Assembly (NCBI GenBank): GCA_900318885.1
Contig: ONMN01000021.1
Location: 1 to 60,659 of the forward strand
Direction: 5' to 3'
From: an uncultured Prevotellaceae bacterium
GTDB lineage: Bacteria; Bacteroidota; Bacteroidia; Bacteroidales; Bacteroidaceae
Length of the DNA: 60,659 bases
Part shown: positions 1 to 7,979 of the stretch, piece after piece
Position numbering within the stretch: the stretch's first letter is position 1
Layout: every line of letters begins with the position of its first letter
Position numbers and translations under genes: made by a program
The notes under the pieces: generated by a model
Databases searched by the model: none
Told to the model about the DNA's origin: nothing
The model's input: only the letters and a program-made list of their open reading frames with translations

Positions 1-1
1 C

Positions 2-1048
2 TGCGGACAGTGTAAGGTTCAGGTGCTCGAGGGCGGTGGCGAGATTCTCGACTCAGAGAAGCCTCACTTCACCCGTAAGCAGATTAAGGACCATTGGCGT
101 CTGGGTTGCCAGTGCAAGGTAAAGGGCGACCTGAAGATTCACGTCGATGAGTCTATCCTTGGCGTAAAAGAGTACGAGTGTACCGTTATCTCTAACAAGA
201 ACGTGGCTACCTTCATCAAGGAGTTCAAGGTGCAGCTGCCTGCTGGCGAGCACATGGACTTCCTGCCTGGATCGTATGCCCAGATCAAGATTCCTAAGTT
301 CGATTGCATCGACTACGATAAGGACATCGACAAGAGCCTGATTGGCGACGAGTATCTGCCCAGCTGGGAGAAGTTCGGACTGTTCCCACTCAAGTGTAAG
401 AACCCCGAGGACACCATCCGCGCTTACTCTATGGCCAACTATCCTGCCGAGGGCGACGTGTTCATGCTGACCGTTCGTATCGCTACGCCGCCGTTCAAGG
501 CCGACAAGAGCGGATTCATGGATGTCAACCCGGGTATCGCTTCATCTTACATCTTCTCGCTGAAACCTGGCGACAAGGTTATCATGAGCGGACCTTTCGG
601 CGACTTCCACCCACACTTCGACTCGAAGAAGGAGATGATTTGGGTTGGTGGTGGTGCCGGTATGGCTCCTCTGCGCGCTCAGATCATGCACATGACAAAG
701 ACGCTGCACACCACCGATCGCGAGATGCACTACTTCTATGGTGCTCGCGCGCTGAACGAGGTGTTCTATCTGGAGGACTTCCTGGGACTGGAGAAGGAGT
801 ACCCCAACTTCCACTTCCACCTGGCTCTGGACCGTCCAGACCCTGCAGCCGATGCAGCTGGTGTCAAGTACACTCCAGGCTTTGTTCATCAGGTCATGCT
901 CAACACCTATCTGAAGGACCACGAGGCTCCCGAGGATATCGAGTACTACATGTGCGGTCCTGGCCCCATGTCGAAGGCCGTGGTATCTATGCTCGACTCG
1001 CTCGGCGTAGATCCCGAAAGCATCATGTACGATAACTTCGGTGGATAA
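2..1048 (+). CDS. nqrF: Na+-translocating NADH:quinone reductase subunit F, 5'-truncated by window edge
   Basis: The frame is open from base 2, so the gene begins outside the window. The visible protein opens with the end of a 2Fe-2S ferredoxin domain (CGQC, then a last cysteine in RLGCQCKV). An FAD-binding ferredoxin-reductase domain follows, with RAYSMANYP as the flavin motif, then the NADH-binding motif GGGAGMAPLRA and the C-terminal MCGPGPM segment. This order is that of NqrF, the subunit that takes electrons from NADH and feeds them through FAD and the iron-sulfur cluster to the Na+-pumping complex in the inner membrane. The N-terminal membrane helix lies upstream of the window. deoD follows 34 bp downstream, probably as a separate unit. 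Confidence 0.95.
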   Translation, partial: CGQCKVQVLEGGGEILDSEKPHFTRKQIKDHWRLGCQCKVKGDLKIHVDESILGVKEYECTVISNKNVATFIKEFKVQLPAGEHMDFLPGSYAQIKIPKFDCIDYDKDIDKSLIGDEYLPSWEKFGLFPLKCKNPEDTIRAYSMANYPAEGDVFMLTVRIATPPFKADKSGFMDVNPGIASSYIFSLKPGDKVIMSGPFGDFHPHFDSKKEMIWVGGGAGMAPLRAQIMHMTKTLHTTDREMHYFYGARALNEVFYLEDFLGLEKEYPNFHFHLALDRPDPAADAAGVKYTPGFVHQVMLNTYLKDHEAPEDIEYYMCGPGPMSKAVVSMLDSLGVDPESIMYDNFGG

Positions 1049-1082
1049 TTTATCATGTTAAAAGTTTAAAGTTCAACGTTCT

Positions 1083-1790
1083 ATGGCTAAGACTCCAACT
1101 CCCCACATCGGGGCTCAGTACGGCGAAATTGCCGAGACTGTCATCATGGCGGGCGACCCGCTGCGTGTGAAACTCATGGCCGAGAAATATCTCGACGATG
1201 CAGTATGTTTTAATCAAGTGCGTGGCATGCTGGGCTTCACCGGCACCTACAAGGGCAAGCGCGTCAGCGTGATGGGTCACGGCATGGGTATGGCCTCCAT
1301 CGGCATCTACACCTACGAGCTGTATAACTTCTACGATGTCAAGACCATCATCCGCGTGGGCTCTGCAGGCTCTATCAACAACGACCTGCACATCGGTGAT
1401 TTGGCCATTGCCATGAGCGCCTGCACCAACAGCAACTATGCTGCACAGTACGAGTTGCCTGGCAACTTTGCACCCATCGGCGACTTCGACCTCATTCGCA
1501 AGGCCGTCGAGTCGTGCGAGAAGTTCGGCTACCACTACAAGGTGGGCAACGTCCTGTCGTCATCCATGTTCTACCACGAGAATCCACACACCGAAAAGTG
1601 GATTAACATGAATGTCATGGCCGTCGAGATGGAGATTGCTGCCCTTTACATGAACGCCGCCCGCTCGGGCAAGCGCGCCCTCGGCATCTGCACCATCTCC
1701 GACCACATCCTGACGGGTGAGGAAACGACCGCCGAGGAGCGTCAGAACAACTTTACCCACATGATGGACGTCGCATTCTCGCTCGTCTGA
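1083..1790 (+). CDS. deoD: Purine nucleoside phosphorylase, DeoD type
   Basis: The 235-residue protein has the length and motifs of hexameric bacterial purine nucleoside phosphorylase: MAGDPLR (phosphate site), GSAGSI near residue 90, VEMEIAALY (ribose/base pocket) and SDHILTGEE with the catalytic aspartate near the C-terminus. It cleaves purine (deoxy)ribonucleosides with phosphate in the cytoplasm for purine salvage. The ATG is preceded by a short stretch resembling the heptamer repeats found elsewhere (GTTTAAAGTTCAACGTT). A strong hairpin terminator follows about 20 bp after the stop, so it probably ends its transcription unit. Confidence 0.95.
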   Translation: MAKTPTPHIGAQYGEIAETVIMAGDPLRVKLMAEKYLDDAVCFNQVRGMLGFTGTYKGKRVSVMGHGMGMASIGIYTYELYNFYDVKTIIRVGSAGSINNDLHIGDLAIAMSACTNSNYAAQYELPGNFAPIGDFDLIRKAVESCEKFGYHYKVGNVLSSSMFYHENPHTEKWINMNVMAVEMEIAALYMNAARSGKRALGICTISDHILTGEETTAEERQNNFTHMMDVAFSLV

Positions 1791-1810
1791 GAATGCCTCC
1801 ACAAACATAC

Positions 1811-1850
1811 AAAAAATCGGATTATTCTTGCAGTAATCCGATTTTTTTGC
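1811..1850 (+). terminator. Rho-independent terminator after deoD
   Basis: AAATCGGATTA and TAATCCGATTT form an 11-bp perfect stem with a 9-nt loop, flanked by an A-run and a T-run. It lies about 20 bp after the deoD stop codon. Confidence 0.9.
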
Positions 1851-1854
1851 TATC

Positions 1855-1895
1855 TTTCACCCTGGGTGAAAATCCTCAAAGAGTGTGGCGTTGCA
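1855..1895 (+). repeat. Palindromic dispersed element, intergenic copy (tail GAGTGTGGCGTTGCA)
   Basis: The palindrome TTTCACCC-T-GGGTGAAA is followed, after a short spacer, by the conserved tail GAGTGTGGCGTTGCA at 1881-1895. The same tail recurs many times in the window, usually directly attached to a different palindrome. Here the head is separated from the tail by about 9 bases, so this copy is divergent. Confidence 0.7.
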
Positions 1896-1926
1896 ATCTC
1901 TCGTTCGAAAAAAAATAAATAAAAAA

Positions 1927-1972
1927 TTTGTTTTTTTGCTCACTTATTCGTATCTTTGCCCACAAATAAGTG
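1927..1972 (+). promoter_or_regulatory. Bacteroidetes promoter with overlapping 8-bp inverted repeat (candidate autoregulatory operator)
   Basis: A TTTG box at 1927-1930 is followed, after 20 bp, by TATCTTTG at 1951-1958, which matches the Bacteroidetes -33/-7 consensus. CACTTATT (1941-1948) and AATAAGTG (1965-1972) form a perfect inverted repeat that straddles the -7 box. A dimeric repressor bound there would block the promoter. MNT/HEPN-type loci are often autoregulated, but that role here is inference. Confidence 0.7.
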
Positions 1973-1981
1973 TTTATAGTT

Positions 1982-2275
1982 ATGAAGTCTACGTCTGAAA
2001 TACTAAGTTTGCTGCGTCGTTATAAACCAACGGCACAGAAGAAATATGGTATGACCAAACTTGGAGTTTTTGGTTCAGTAGCTCGTGGCGAACAAAAACC
2101 AGATAGCGACGTAGATATATGTTATGAAGGTAAAGCACCCTCGTTGCTCACTTTGGATTTGATTAAGACAGAATTAGAACAACTCCTTGAATCTGAGGTG
2201 GATTTGGTTCGAGTGCGTGACAATATGAATAGTTTACTGAGAAAAAGAATCATTAGAGACGGTATCTATGTTTGA
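1982..2275 (+). CDS. MNT-type nucleotidyltransferase (antitoxin-like)
   Basis: The small protein of about 97 residues has the minimal nucleotidyltransferase signature GSVARGEQKPDSDVDI, where GS and the DxD pair bind nucleotide and metal, and a later acidic segment (EVDLV). Such MNT proteins normally pair with a HEPN RNase toxin and inactivate it by adding nucleotides to it. I chose ATG at 1982 over an upstream GTG at 1970 because the latter lies inside the inverted repeat of the promoter. The stop codon overlaps the start of a very short ORF at 2268, where the HEPN partner would be expected. That partner looks truncated, so this may be an orphan antitoxin. Confidence 0.8.
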   Translation: MKSTSEILSLLRRYKPTAQKKYGMTKLGVFGSVARGEQKPDSDVDICYEGKAPSLLTLDLIKTELEQLLESEVDLVRVRDNMNSLLRKRIIRDGIYV

Positions 2276-2345
2276 TATTAAAGAAGATATACCCTCAATG
2301 ATTCCTGTTGTAGAAAGAATGATTTCTGACTTGAGTAAGAAATAA
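2268..2345 (+). pseudogene. Short ORF in the HEPN-partner position, probably a truncated remnant
   Basis: ATG at 2268 overlaps the end of the MNT gene and opens a 25-residue frame (MFDIKEDIPSMIPVVERMIS...) that stops at TAA. The coupled arrangement is that of an MNT-HEPN operon, but no RxxxxH HEPN active site is present and the frame is far too short for a HEPN domain. It may be a decayed partner or a chance small ORF. Confidence 0.4.
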
Positions 2346-2449
2346 TTGTTGAACCCTAAAAACGATGATGCCTATGGGCTGAGAAAGAAATATAAAAAAG
2401 ACATAAGGACATATTGACATATAGGGTGTCATCGACCTCCGGGTCGCTA

Positions 2450-2472
2450 TGCACCTTCAGGTCAAAGAACAT
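2450..2472 (-). repeat. Degenerate copy of the palindromic dispersed element
   Basis: Read on the minus strand, GTTCTTTGACCTGAAGGTGC resembles the GTTCTCTGACCTGAAGGTC head of the palindromic element found at 36208, 40976 and 25495, but the GAGTGTGGCGTTGCA tail is not preserved. A second palindromic stretch (CGACCTCCGGGTCG) lies just upstream. Confidence 0.4.
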
Positions 2473-2543
2473 CCGCTTTTAGATTCTTGTTCAAAAAAAA
2501 TTGCAACATATAAAACACACTTAAAAACATTAATAATTTATAT

Positions 2544-4013
2544 ATGAAAAAGTTATTCTTTCTATTATTAATTGCCCTATTAACATCAATTTCTCTTTTG
2601 GCACAAGGCCAAGAGCAAACAGTGATGCTTCGCGACTATATTAGTGGTGTAGATGCTTCTGGAAATGAAATATATCGCCGTAACTACACCTATAATGATT
2701 ATGGTTATCTTACTTCACAAAAAACATATAGTAGATATTCTACTTCACAGCCTTTAACTTTATCAACAAATTCAAGTGAATCGTTTTTCGAAGAATATGA
2801 TTTTGACGAGAAGAATCGGCCAATTCGTCACTCAAAGTTTCTCTATAATGCTGACGGCAATAAAGGAGGTGAAATTCAACGTGTTGTGGCGACATATGGA
2901 GGTGAATTTTGTCATTGCAAATATGTCTGGAGTTCTGAACAATACTCTAATCCCATCCTAAAGCTTCTCTATGAATACGGCTATGACCAATGGAATAATA
3001 GATGCCATTATATCAGTTATTCCAATGGACAAATAGAAACTAAACAAGAAGAGCGATTCATTGGCGCTGTAAAAACGACAGATAAATGGTCATCAGACTA
3101 TGATGAAGAAACTGTCACAAAGAACAGATACTACTATGTCAAAGCAACAGGTAGTGGACATAACGGCCAAAACTATACAAGCTATGTAATTGAGGGTAAA
3201 AAAAAGGAAAACCCAACTGATGCAGACTATAGTTACTATATCAACACGACAGTTTCCCCCTCTATGATTGATGACTTTACTAAACTCGATGACCTTTGGG
3301 TAAAGTATAATACTAATGCTCCTTTTGCATCCGCCCCCCAACGAGCTCGGGAGATATATTCTGATGACGATTGGGACTATGATATTAACACAGAGATAGA
3401 TAGCGAAGGTCATATATTGAGCGGAACTATGTATAAGAGATGGCGAGACCACATGAACGAATACCGTATATACACTCCAGAAGATGAATATAAGGATCCC
3501 GTAGGCGCCCTTCCTTTGCTTGTTCCTGCCTCTATGTATCCTGACAACCAACAACCATATATAGAAATTTATATGTGGCAGCAAGGTGAGTGGGTACTTA
3601 CTAGAGCCGGAGGTATAAAGGTTTACTATAAGGAAGATGGATGTATTGTTGCAGAACGTTATGAAGGTCAGATAGAAAATGGTAAACCATATATGGTTGA
3701 TAAACGTTTATACTATTATGACTCCATAAAACGTTTAGTGAAAATACAGAGTGAAGAGCAAGTCCTTAATGAATATACCTATATAGATGATACTAATCTG
3801 GTGAAAACTGTCAAGAGTTCAAGTCGTACAGATACTTATAATTATATTAGTCATAAATACGTAAATCCCGAAACACTCTCTGTTAGTCGATTACTTTCCG
3901 ACAAGAAAGATATGACTACCAAATGGTTTACCCTTGACGGACGCCTTTTATCTGATAAGCCAAACCAAAAAGGATTGTATATATTCAAAGGTAGAAAGGT
4001 CGTAGTGAAGTAA
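2544..4013 (+). CDS. Secreted protein with type IX-like C-terminal tail
   Basis: The 489-residue protein starts with a clear signal peptide (MKKLFFLLLIALLTSISLLAQ). The middle part is rich in Tyr, Asp, Glu and Asn and has recurring YDxxNR/Y-type strands resembling YD-repeat-like extracellular proteins, although no catalytic motif is recognisable. The C-terminus, WFTLDGRLLSDKPNQKGLY followed by IFKGRKVVVK, matches the short sorting tails common in Prevotella secreted proteins. The gene is richer in A and T than its neighbours, which suggests horizontal acquisition. The function is unknown; a surface or secreted location is the supportable claim. Confidence 0.75.
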   Translation: MKKLFFLLLIALLTSISLLAQGQEQTVMLRDYISGVDASGNEIYRRNYTYNDYGYLTSQKTYSRYSTSQPLTLSTNSSESFFEEYDFDEKNRPIRHSKFLYNADGNKGGEIQRVVATYGGEFCHCKYVWSSEQYSNPILKLLYEYGYDQWNNRCHYISYSNGQIETKQEERFIGAVKTTDKWSSDYDEETVTKNRYYYVKATGSGHNGQNYTSYVIEGKKKENPTDADYSYYINTTVSPSMIDDFTKLDDLWVKYNTNAPFASAPQRAREIYSDDDWDYDINTEIDSEGHILSGTMYKRWRDHMNEYRIYTPEDEYKDPVGALPLLVPASMYPDNQQPYIEIYMWQQGEWVLTRAGGIKVYYKEDGCIVAERYEGQIENGKPYMVDKRLYYYDSIKRLVKIQSEEQVLNEYTYIDDTNLVKTVKSSSRTDTYNYISHKYVNPETLSVSRLLSDKKDMTTKWFTLDGRLLSDKPNQKGLYIFKGRKVVVK

Positions 4014-4014
4014 T

Positions 4015-4398
4015 ATGGAAAACGCAGAAAAGAATCAGAAGACCATCTTTGGGAAGGTGGCGAACTACAAGGAGCTGCACGTCTACCAGAAGGCAGAGGT
4101 GCTGGTTCTGCTGACTGATGTTTTCTGTAAGCGTTTCCTGCCGCAATATGGCGACCGTCGTGTGGACCAGATGAACATGGCGCTCACGCTTTGTCATATC
4201 ACCGACAAGATGTTTGAGGGCTACCTGAAACATCTGGAGAAGCGCTTCATAGAAGAAGGCGGCATCAAGGAGCGCATGCACGCGGCCCGCACGGGCTACC
4301 GCGACGGCATAGACCGCCGCCTCCGCGAACTGGAGGCCGAAAACCAGCGGCTAAAAGCCGAGAACGAGGAACTGAAGAAACGCCTGGCCGCGGGCTAG
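4015..4398 (+). CDS. Four-helix-bundle suffix-type protein with C-terminal coiled coil
   Basis: The 127-residue protein resembles the Bacteroidetes family named four helix bundle suffix domain proteins: NYKELHVYQKAEV and GDRRVDQM near the start and a C-terminal segment FIEEGGIKERMHAARTGYR. The middle bundle seen in longer relatives is reduced. Residues about 98-125 (LRELEAENQRLKAENEELKK) form an obvious heptad coiled coil. The gene starts one base after the upstream stop, yet its base composition is much more G+C-rich, so the two genes probably have different origins. The role is unknown. Confidence 0.65.
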   Translation: MENAEKNQKTIFGKVANYKELHVYQKAEVLVLLTDVFCKRFLPQYGDRRVDQMNMALTLCHITDKMFEGYLKHLEKRFIEEGGIKERMHAARTGYRDGIDRRLRELEAENQRLKAENEELKKRLAAG

Positions 4399-4419
4399 TA
4401 GCCTTAGACGAAAAAAAAT

Positions 4420-4456
4420 AAGTGCACAGCGGAACCGACCCCGTTGTGCACTTTTG
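4420..4456. terminator. Hairpin terminator between converging genes
   Basis: AAGTGCACA and TGTGCACTT form a perfect 9-bp stem, preceded by an A-run and followed by TTTTG. It can serve the upstream plus-strand gene and the minus-strand remnant. Confidence 0.75.
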
Positions 4457-4561
4457 TTATTTATAGTAACCAATCCTGACGTAATGGCGTGGCTCGGCGA
4501 AGGGCGTCCAGGAGATGTGGAGCCAGCCGGGGCCGGTCAGCAGCTGGTCGGTATCAGCGAG
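4457..4561 (-). pseudogene. C-terminal remnant of an M15-type peptidoglycan peptidase
   Basis: On the minus strand the frame ends in DTDQLLTGPGWLHISWTPF..PRHYVRIGYYK. The WLHISW motif and its position near the C-terminus resemble phage-type peptidase M15 endolysins of Bacteroides and Prevotella. Upstream of this stretch the frame runs into low-complexity heptamer sequence and no N-terminal domain is present, so only the tail survives. Confidence 0.5.
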
Positions 4562-4618
4562 CGCAATGCCGAGCTTGCTCGAGCATTGCCGAGTCGCGAC
4601 ATCAGTCGATGAAATCAA

Positions 4619-4662
4619 CTGATGTAAGATGGCTGAGGGCTGATGTCTGATGGCTGAGGCCC
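4619..4662 (+). repeat. Heptamer tandem array, CTGATGK type
   Basis: The stretch consists of consecutive 7-bp units of the GCTGATG / TCTGATG / GCTGAGG type. The same heptamer reappears inside the MMPL gene at 36172-36208. Confidence 0.7.
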
Positions 4663-4704
4663 CAGCCTCTTCCAAGTTAAGAGATAATAGATAAAAGTTA
4701 AGTT

Positions 4705-4818
4705 ATGAAGAAGCGTTTTATTGAGATTGCGGTGAAGGTTGTAGTAGCCGCTCTCACGGCCTTCCTGACGGCCATCACGACGACCAGCTGTATGGGTCAT
4801 GGACCGATGGTCTTTTAG
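4705..4818 (+). CDS. Smalltalk-like 37-residue membrane micro-protein
   Basis: The ORF begins MKKRFIEIAVKVVVAALTAF and ends TSCMGHGPMVF. It contains one hydrophobic helix (about residues 8-27) followed by a cysteine. Its length and composition resemble the smalltalk proteins of Bacteroidetes, which usually sit beside HU-like DNA-binding proteins and cell-wall amidases or peptidases. The nearby M15 remnant fits that setting, although it lies on the opposite strand. AT-rich heptamer-like DNA (AGATAAA units) flanks both ends. The function of the family is unknown. Confidence 0.55.
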   Translation: MKKRFIEIAVKVVVAALTAFLTAITTTSCMGHGPMVF

Positions 4819-4853
4819 TTATGAGATAAAAGATAATAGTTAAGAGTTGAAAA

Positions 4854-4891
4854 AAATAGGGCTGCCCTTTGAAACAGGCAGCCTTATTTTT
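4854..4891. terminator. Terminator of guaA (bidirectional)
   Basis: AAATA-GGGCTGCC and GGCAGCC-TTATTT form a strong stem with a 10-nt loop. On the minus strand it lies directly after the guaA stop and ends in a U-run. Confidence 0.85.
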
Positions 4892-4892
4892 G

Positions 4893-6554
4893 TTACTCCC
4901 ACTCGATGGTTGCGGGTGGTTTTGAGGAGATGTCGTAGCAGACGCGGTTGACGCCACGGACCTTGTTGATGATCTCGTTCGAGACCTTCGCCATGAAGTC
5001 GTAGGGTAGGTGAGCCCAGTCGGCAGTCATGGCGTCGGTAGAGGTGACAGCACGCAGGGCGACAGGATTCTCGTAGGTGCGCTCGTCGCCCATGACACCG
5101 ACGCTGCGGACGGTGGAGAGAAGGATGGCTCCAGCCTGCCAAATCTGGTCGTAGAGCGATACTTCGATTTCGCCGTCGGTCATAGCGGCAGGAATGCCAG
5201 CGGCCAGTACTCTGCGGGCCTCTTCGCCCGAGAGCTTCACCTTATATTCGCGGAGGCCGCGGATGTAGATGTCGTCGGCATCCTGCAGAATGCGCACTTT
5301 TTCGCGGGTGATGTCGCCCAAGATGCGGACGGCAAGGCCCGGACCGGGGAAGGGGTGACGCGTGATGAGGTGTTCGGGCATCTGCAGCTGACGGCCTACG
5401 CGACGCACTTCGTCCTTGAACAGCCACTTCAGTGGTTCGCAGAGCTGGAGGTGCATCTCCTTGGGCAGACCGCCCACGTTGTGGTGGCTCTTGATGACCT
5501 TGCCCGTGATGTTGAGCGACTCGATGCGGTCGGGATAGATGGTGCCCTGAGCGAGCCATTTGGCATCGGTAATCTTCTTGGCCTCGGCATTGAACACTTC
5601 GACGAAGTCGCGACCGATGATCTTACGCTTCTGTTCGGGTTCGGTAACGCCAGCAAGGTCGGCAAAGAACTTTTCGCTGGCATCGACGCCAATGACGTTC
5701 AAACCCAGCACCTTGTAGTCGTCCATGACCTGCTGGAATTCGTTCTTGCGCAGCATGCCGTGGTCGACGAAGATGCAGGTGAGGTGCGAGCCGATGGCCT
5801 TGTTCAACAGCACGGCGGCAACGGAGCTGTCGACACCGCCGGAGAGTCCGAGGATGACGCGGTCGTTGCCCAGCTGATAGCGCAGCGTGGCGACGGTGCT
5901 TTCTACGAACGAGGCAGCGCTCCACTCCTGACGCGAGCCGCAGATGTCGACGACGAAATTCTTCAGCAGTTGCTTACCTTGCAGGGTGTGATAGACCTCG
6001 GGATGGAACTGGACGGCCCAGATGCCTTTGGCAAGTGAAGAGTGAAGAGTGAAGAGTGAAGAATTTGCTACCGCCTCAGGGGAAGCCCAAAATGCGGCGT
6101 TAGTGACGTCGGCGGTAGAGCCAATGACCTTGAAATCGTTGGGGATGGCGGTGATGGTGTCACCATGCGACATCCACACCTGCGAGTGCTGGTCGAAGCC
6201 CTTGAAGAGCGGGTTTGAGGCGTCGACGGTCTGGAGATTGGCACGGCCATATTCGCGGGAGTCGGCCTTTTCCACACGGCCGCCCAGCGTATGGCTGATG
6301 AACTGTGCACCATAGCAGATGCCGAGCACGGGGATGCGGCCTACGAACTGCGAGAGGTCGACCTTGAAGGCCTCCGGGTCGTGCACCGAGTAGGGTGATC
6401 CGGAGAGGATGACGCCGATGACGTCGTCGTCGTTGCCTACGGGATACTTGTTGTAGGGAAGAATCTCGCAGAAGGTATCGAGTTCGCGGACGCGACGGCC
6501 GATGAGCTGCGTGGTCTGCGAACCGAAATCGAGGATAATAATCTTCTGTTGCAT
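4893..6554 (-). CDS. guaA: GMP synthase (glutamine-hydrolysing), with in-frame heptamer insertion
   Basis: The protein converts XMP to GMP in purine synthesis. It has a class I glutamine amidotransferase domain (nucleophile Cys in [13 protein letters not shown] in [11 protein letters not shown]), an ATP-pyrophosphatase domain with the P-loop [13 protein letters not shown], and the C-terminal dimerisation domain ending TIEWE. At 553 residues it is somewhat longer than the usual 510-525. Part of the excess is a short repeat-derived segment ([12 protein letters not shown]) just before AVQFHPE, encoded by the heptamer array at 6037-6065. The insertion is in frame and in a loop, so the enzyme is probably active. 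A consensus promoter lies at 6580-6611. Confidence 0.95.
   Translation of the reverse strand: MQQKIIILDFGSQTTQLIGRRVRELDTFCEILPYNKYPVGNDDDVIGVILSGSPYSVHDPEAFKVDLSQFVGRIPVLGICYGAQFISHTLGGRVEKADSREYGRANLQTVDASNPLFKGFDQHSQVWMSHGDTITAIPNDFKVIGSTADVTNAAFWASPEAVANSSLFTLHSSLAKGIWAVQFHPEVYHTLQGKQLLKNFVVDICGSRQEWSAASFVESTVATLRYQLGNDRVILGLSGGVDSSVAAVLLNKAIGSHLTCIFVDHGMLRKNEFQQVMDDYKVLGLNVIGVDASEKFFADLAGVTEPEQKRKIIGRDFVEVFNAEAKKITDAKWLAQGTIYPDRIESLNITGKVIKSHHNVGGLPKEMHLQLCEPLKWLFKDEVRRVGRQLQMPEHLITRHPFPGPGLAVRILGDITREKVRILQDADDIYIRGLREYKVKLSGEEARRVLAAGIPAAMTDGEIEVSLYDQIWQAGAILLSTVRSVGVMGDERTYENPVALRAVTSTDAMTADWAHLPYDFMAKVSNEIINKVRGVNRVCYDISSKPPATIEWE
6037..6065 (-). repeat. Heptamer array (GAAGAGT) inside guaA
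   Basis: About four consecutive GAAGAGT units lie inside the amidotransferase domain of guaA and are translated as [10 protein letters not shown]. The total length keeps the frame open. Confidence 0.85.
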
Positions 6555-6579
6555 ATTAATATTCTTTCTGTTGGGTGTG

Positions 6580-6611
6580 CAAAGGTACTAATTATTTTCC
6601 ATACTGCCAAA
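6580..6611 (-). promoter_or_regulatory. Promoter of guaA
   Basis: On the minus strand TTTG (6608-6611) is followed, after exactly 20 bp, by TACCTTTG (6580-6587), which is the Bacteroidetes consensus. The -33 box lies inside the 3' end of the upstream epimerase gene. Confidence 0.8.
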
Positions 6612-7979
6612 TCTTTCGATGATTTCGAGGCACATGCGGCTGTTGTGGTAGGGACACTTCCAGAAGCCCGCCTTGTCGTCGACGGTGTTCAACGTGCCGT
6701 CGGCATGGCGGCTCCAATGCCACTCACCATGCTCATAATCAATGATTTGCGCCTTGATATAGTCCCAGCATTTCAGGGCTCGCGCAAGGGCTTCCTCGTC
6801 GCCGAAGTGCTGGTAGAGATTGAACCAGCCCACGACATTCTCGGCCTGTACCCACCAGTGGAGGTCGTCGTCGACGTGACCTGTGTCGAGGTTCGCCTCG
6901 TGAATCATCGAACCGTCGGGGCGCAGCCCTTTCTCGCTGGCTTTTGCCACTTCGCGGACAACGGGTTCGACACGCGCCAACACCTGTCGGTCGCCCAAGA
7001 CGAGGGCAGCCTCGTGCATGAGCCATGAGCATTCGATGTCGTGGCCATAGCTCTCGAGACGGCCTGCACCACGCGTCCAGTCCATGTCGAAGAAGAGGTC
7101 GAGGTGGTGGGTTTCGGGATTGAGGATGCGGTCGGTAAAGATGCCGATGATGTTGCGGAGGGCGCCTTCGACCCTTGCGACTAAATCGCAAGGCACGGTG
7201 ATGTCGATGGGCAATACAGAGCCGATGACGGGGACGTAGTCGCACGATGAATTGGCTTGAAACTCCTTCAGCGTGCGGTAGAGGTTGGCGTAGGGCTCGA
7301 TGATGTGCAGATGGGTGTTCTGCGACTTCGGGTAGTTGGCGTCGAGTTCGGAGAGGCGCATGTCGGCCAAGGGTTGCCAGTCGCGCGAGAGGGCTTCGAT
7401 GTAGCCGTTGTGCTCGTGGTCGAAGGCATGCTCCTCGATGCATTCGAAGAGCTGCAGGGCGTAGTCGAGCGCTTCGCGGTCGCCCGTAGCGCGGGCATAT
7501 TCCGAGAGGCCGTAGATGGCGAAGCCGATGGCATAGAACTGCTTCTTGGTGTCGAGGGGATTGCCTTTGTAGTCGACGCTCCAATAGACGCCGCCGTATT
7601 CGTGGTCGATGAAGTGGTCGATGAAGTAATCCTTGGCGCGCGTGGCGGCGGCAAGGTAGGCAGAGGCCTCGGCGGCCGAACCGCCGAGCACACGACTAGC
7701 GGCGGAACCGCCGAGCACACGACTGGCATCAGAACCGCAGCCACGACCGGCGGCCGAACCGCCAAGGACGCGGTAGGCGGCGGAGAAGGACCAGAGGATG
7801 CGGGCGTTGAGGATGGCGCCCTTTTCGGCCTCGCGGTGGAGTTGTTCGTTAGCGTCGATGCGCCCGTAGAAACCACCGTTTTCGTTGTCCTGCATGCGGT
7901 CTAACCAGAAACGCAGGATGTTGTTCTGGACAACATCCTGCATTTCACATTTCATTGTTTCAATCGTTTTCGTCAACAT
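6588..7979 (-). CDS. AGE-family epimerase, likely cellobiose/mannobiose 2-epimerase
   Basis: The protein is an N-acylglucosamine 2-epimerase-fold (alpha/alpha)6-barrel enzyme. Recognisable segments are NGGFYGRID, NARILWSFSAAYR, EYGGVYWSVD, the HLHIIEPYANLYR helix, GHDIECSWLMHEA and the C-terminal KCPYHNSRMCLEI. Position next to a GH130 mannosylglucose phosphorylase and a sugar transporter fits a cytoplasmic epimerase turning mannobiose into mannosylglucose for phosphorolysis. At 463 residues it is about 50 longer than usual because of a Gly/Ser/Ala/Arg repeat insert at residues about 60-103. It overlaps the transporter gene by 20 bp, so the two are translationally coupled. Confidence 0.88.
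   Translation of the reverse strand: MLTKTIETMKCEMQDVVQNNILRFWLDRMQDNENGGFYGRIDANEQLHREAEKGAILNARILWSFSAAYRVLGGSAAGRGCGSDASRVLGGSAASRVLGGSAAEASAYLAAATRAKDYFIDHFIDHEYGGVYWSVDYKGNPLDTKKQFYAIGFAIYGLSEYARATGDREALDYALQLFECIEEHAFDHEHNGYIEALSRDWQPLADMRLSELDANYPKSQNTHLHIIEPYANLYRTLKEFQANSSCDYVPVIGSVLPIDITVPCDLVARVEGALRNIIGIFTDRILNPETHHLDLFFDMDWTRGAGRLESYGHDIECSWLMHEAALVLGDRQVLARVEPVVREVAKASEKGLRPDGSMIHEANLDTGHVDDDLHWWVQAENVVGWFNLYQHFGDEEALARALKCWDYIKAQIIDYEHGEWHWSRHADGTLNTVDDKAGFWKCPYHNSRMCLEIIERFGSMENN
7671..7795 (-). repeat. 27-bp in-frame repeats in the epimerase gene (RVLGGSAA)
   Basis: The segment encodes repeated copies of SRVLGGSAA with one diverged unit (GRGCGSDA) between them. The native AAYRVLG appears to have been duplicated and expanded. 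The unit is 27 bp, so copy-number change keeps the reading frame. Confidence 0.8.

Noticed and set aside
5010-6038. Long plus-strand open frame opposite guaA (342 residues)
   Set aside because: It is the antisense shadow of a G+C-rich conserved gene; no motif, signal or ribosome-binding context.
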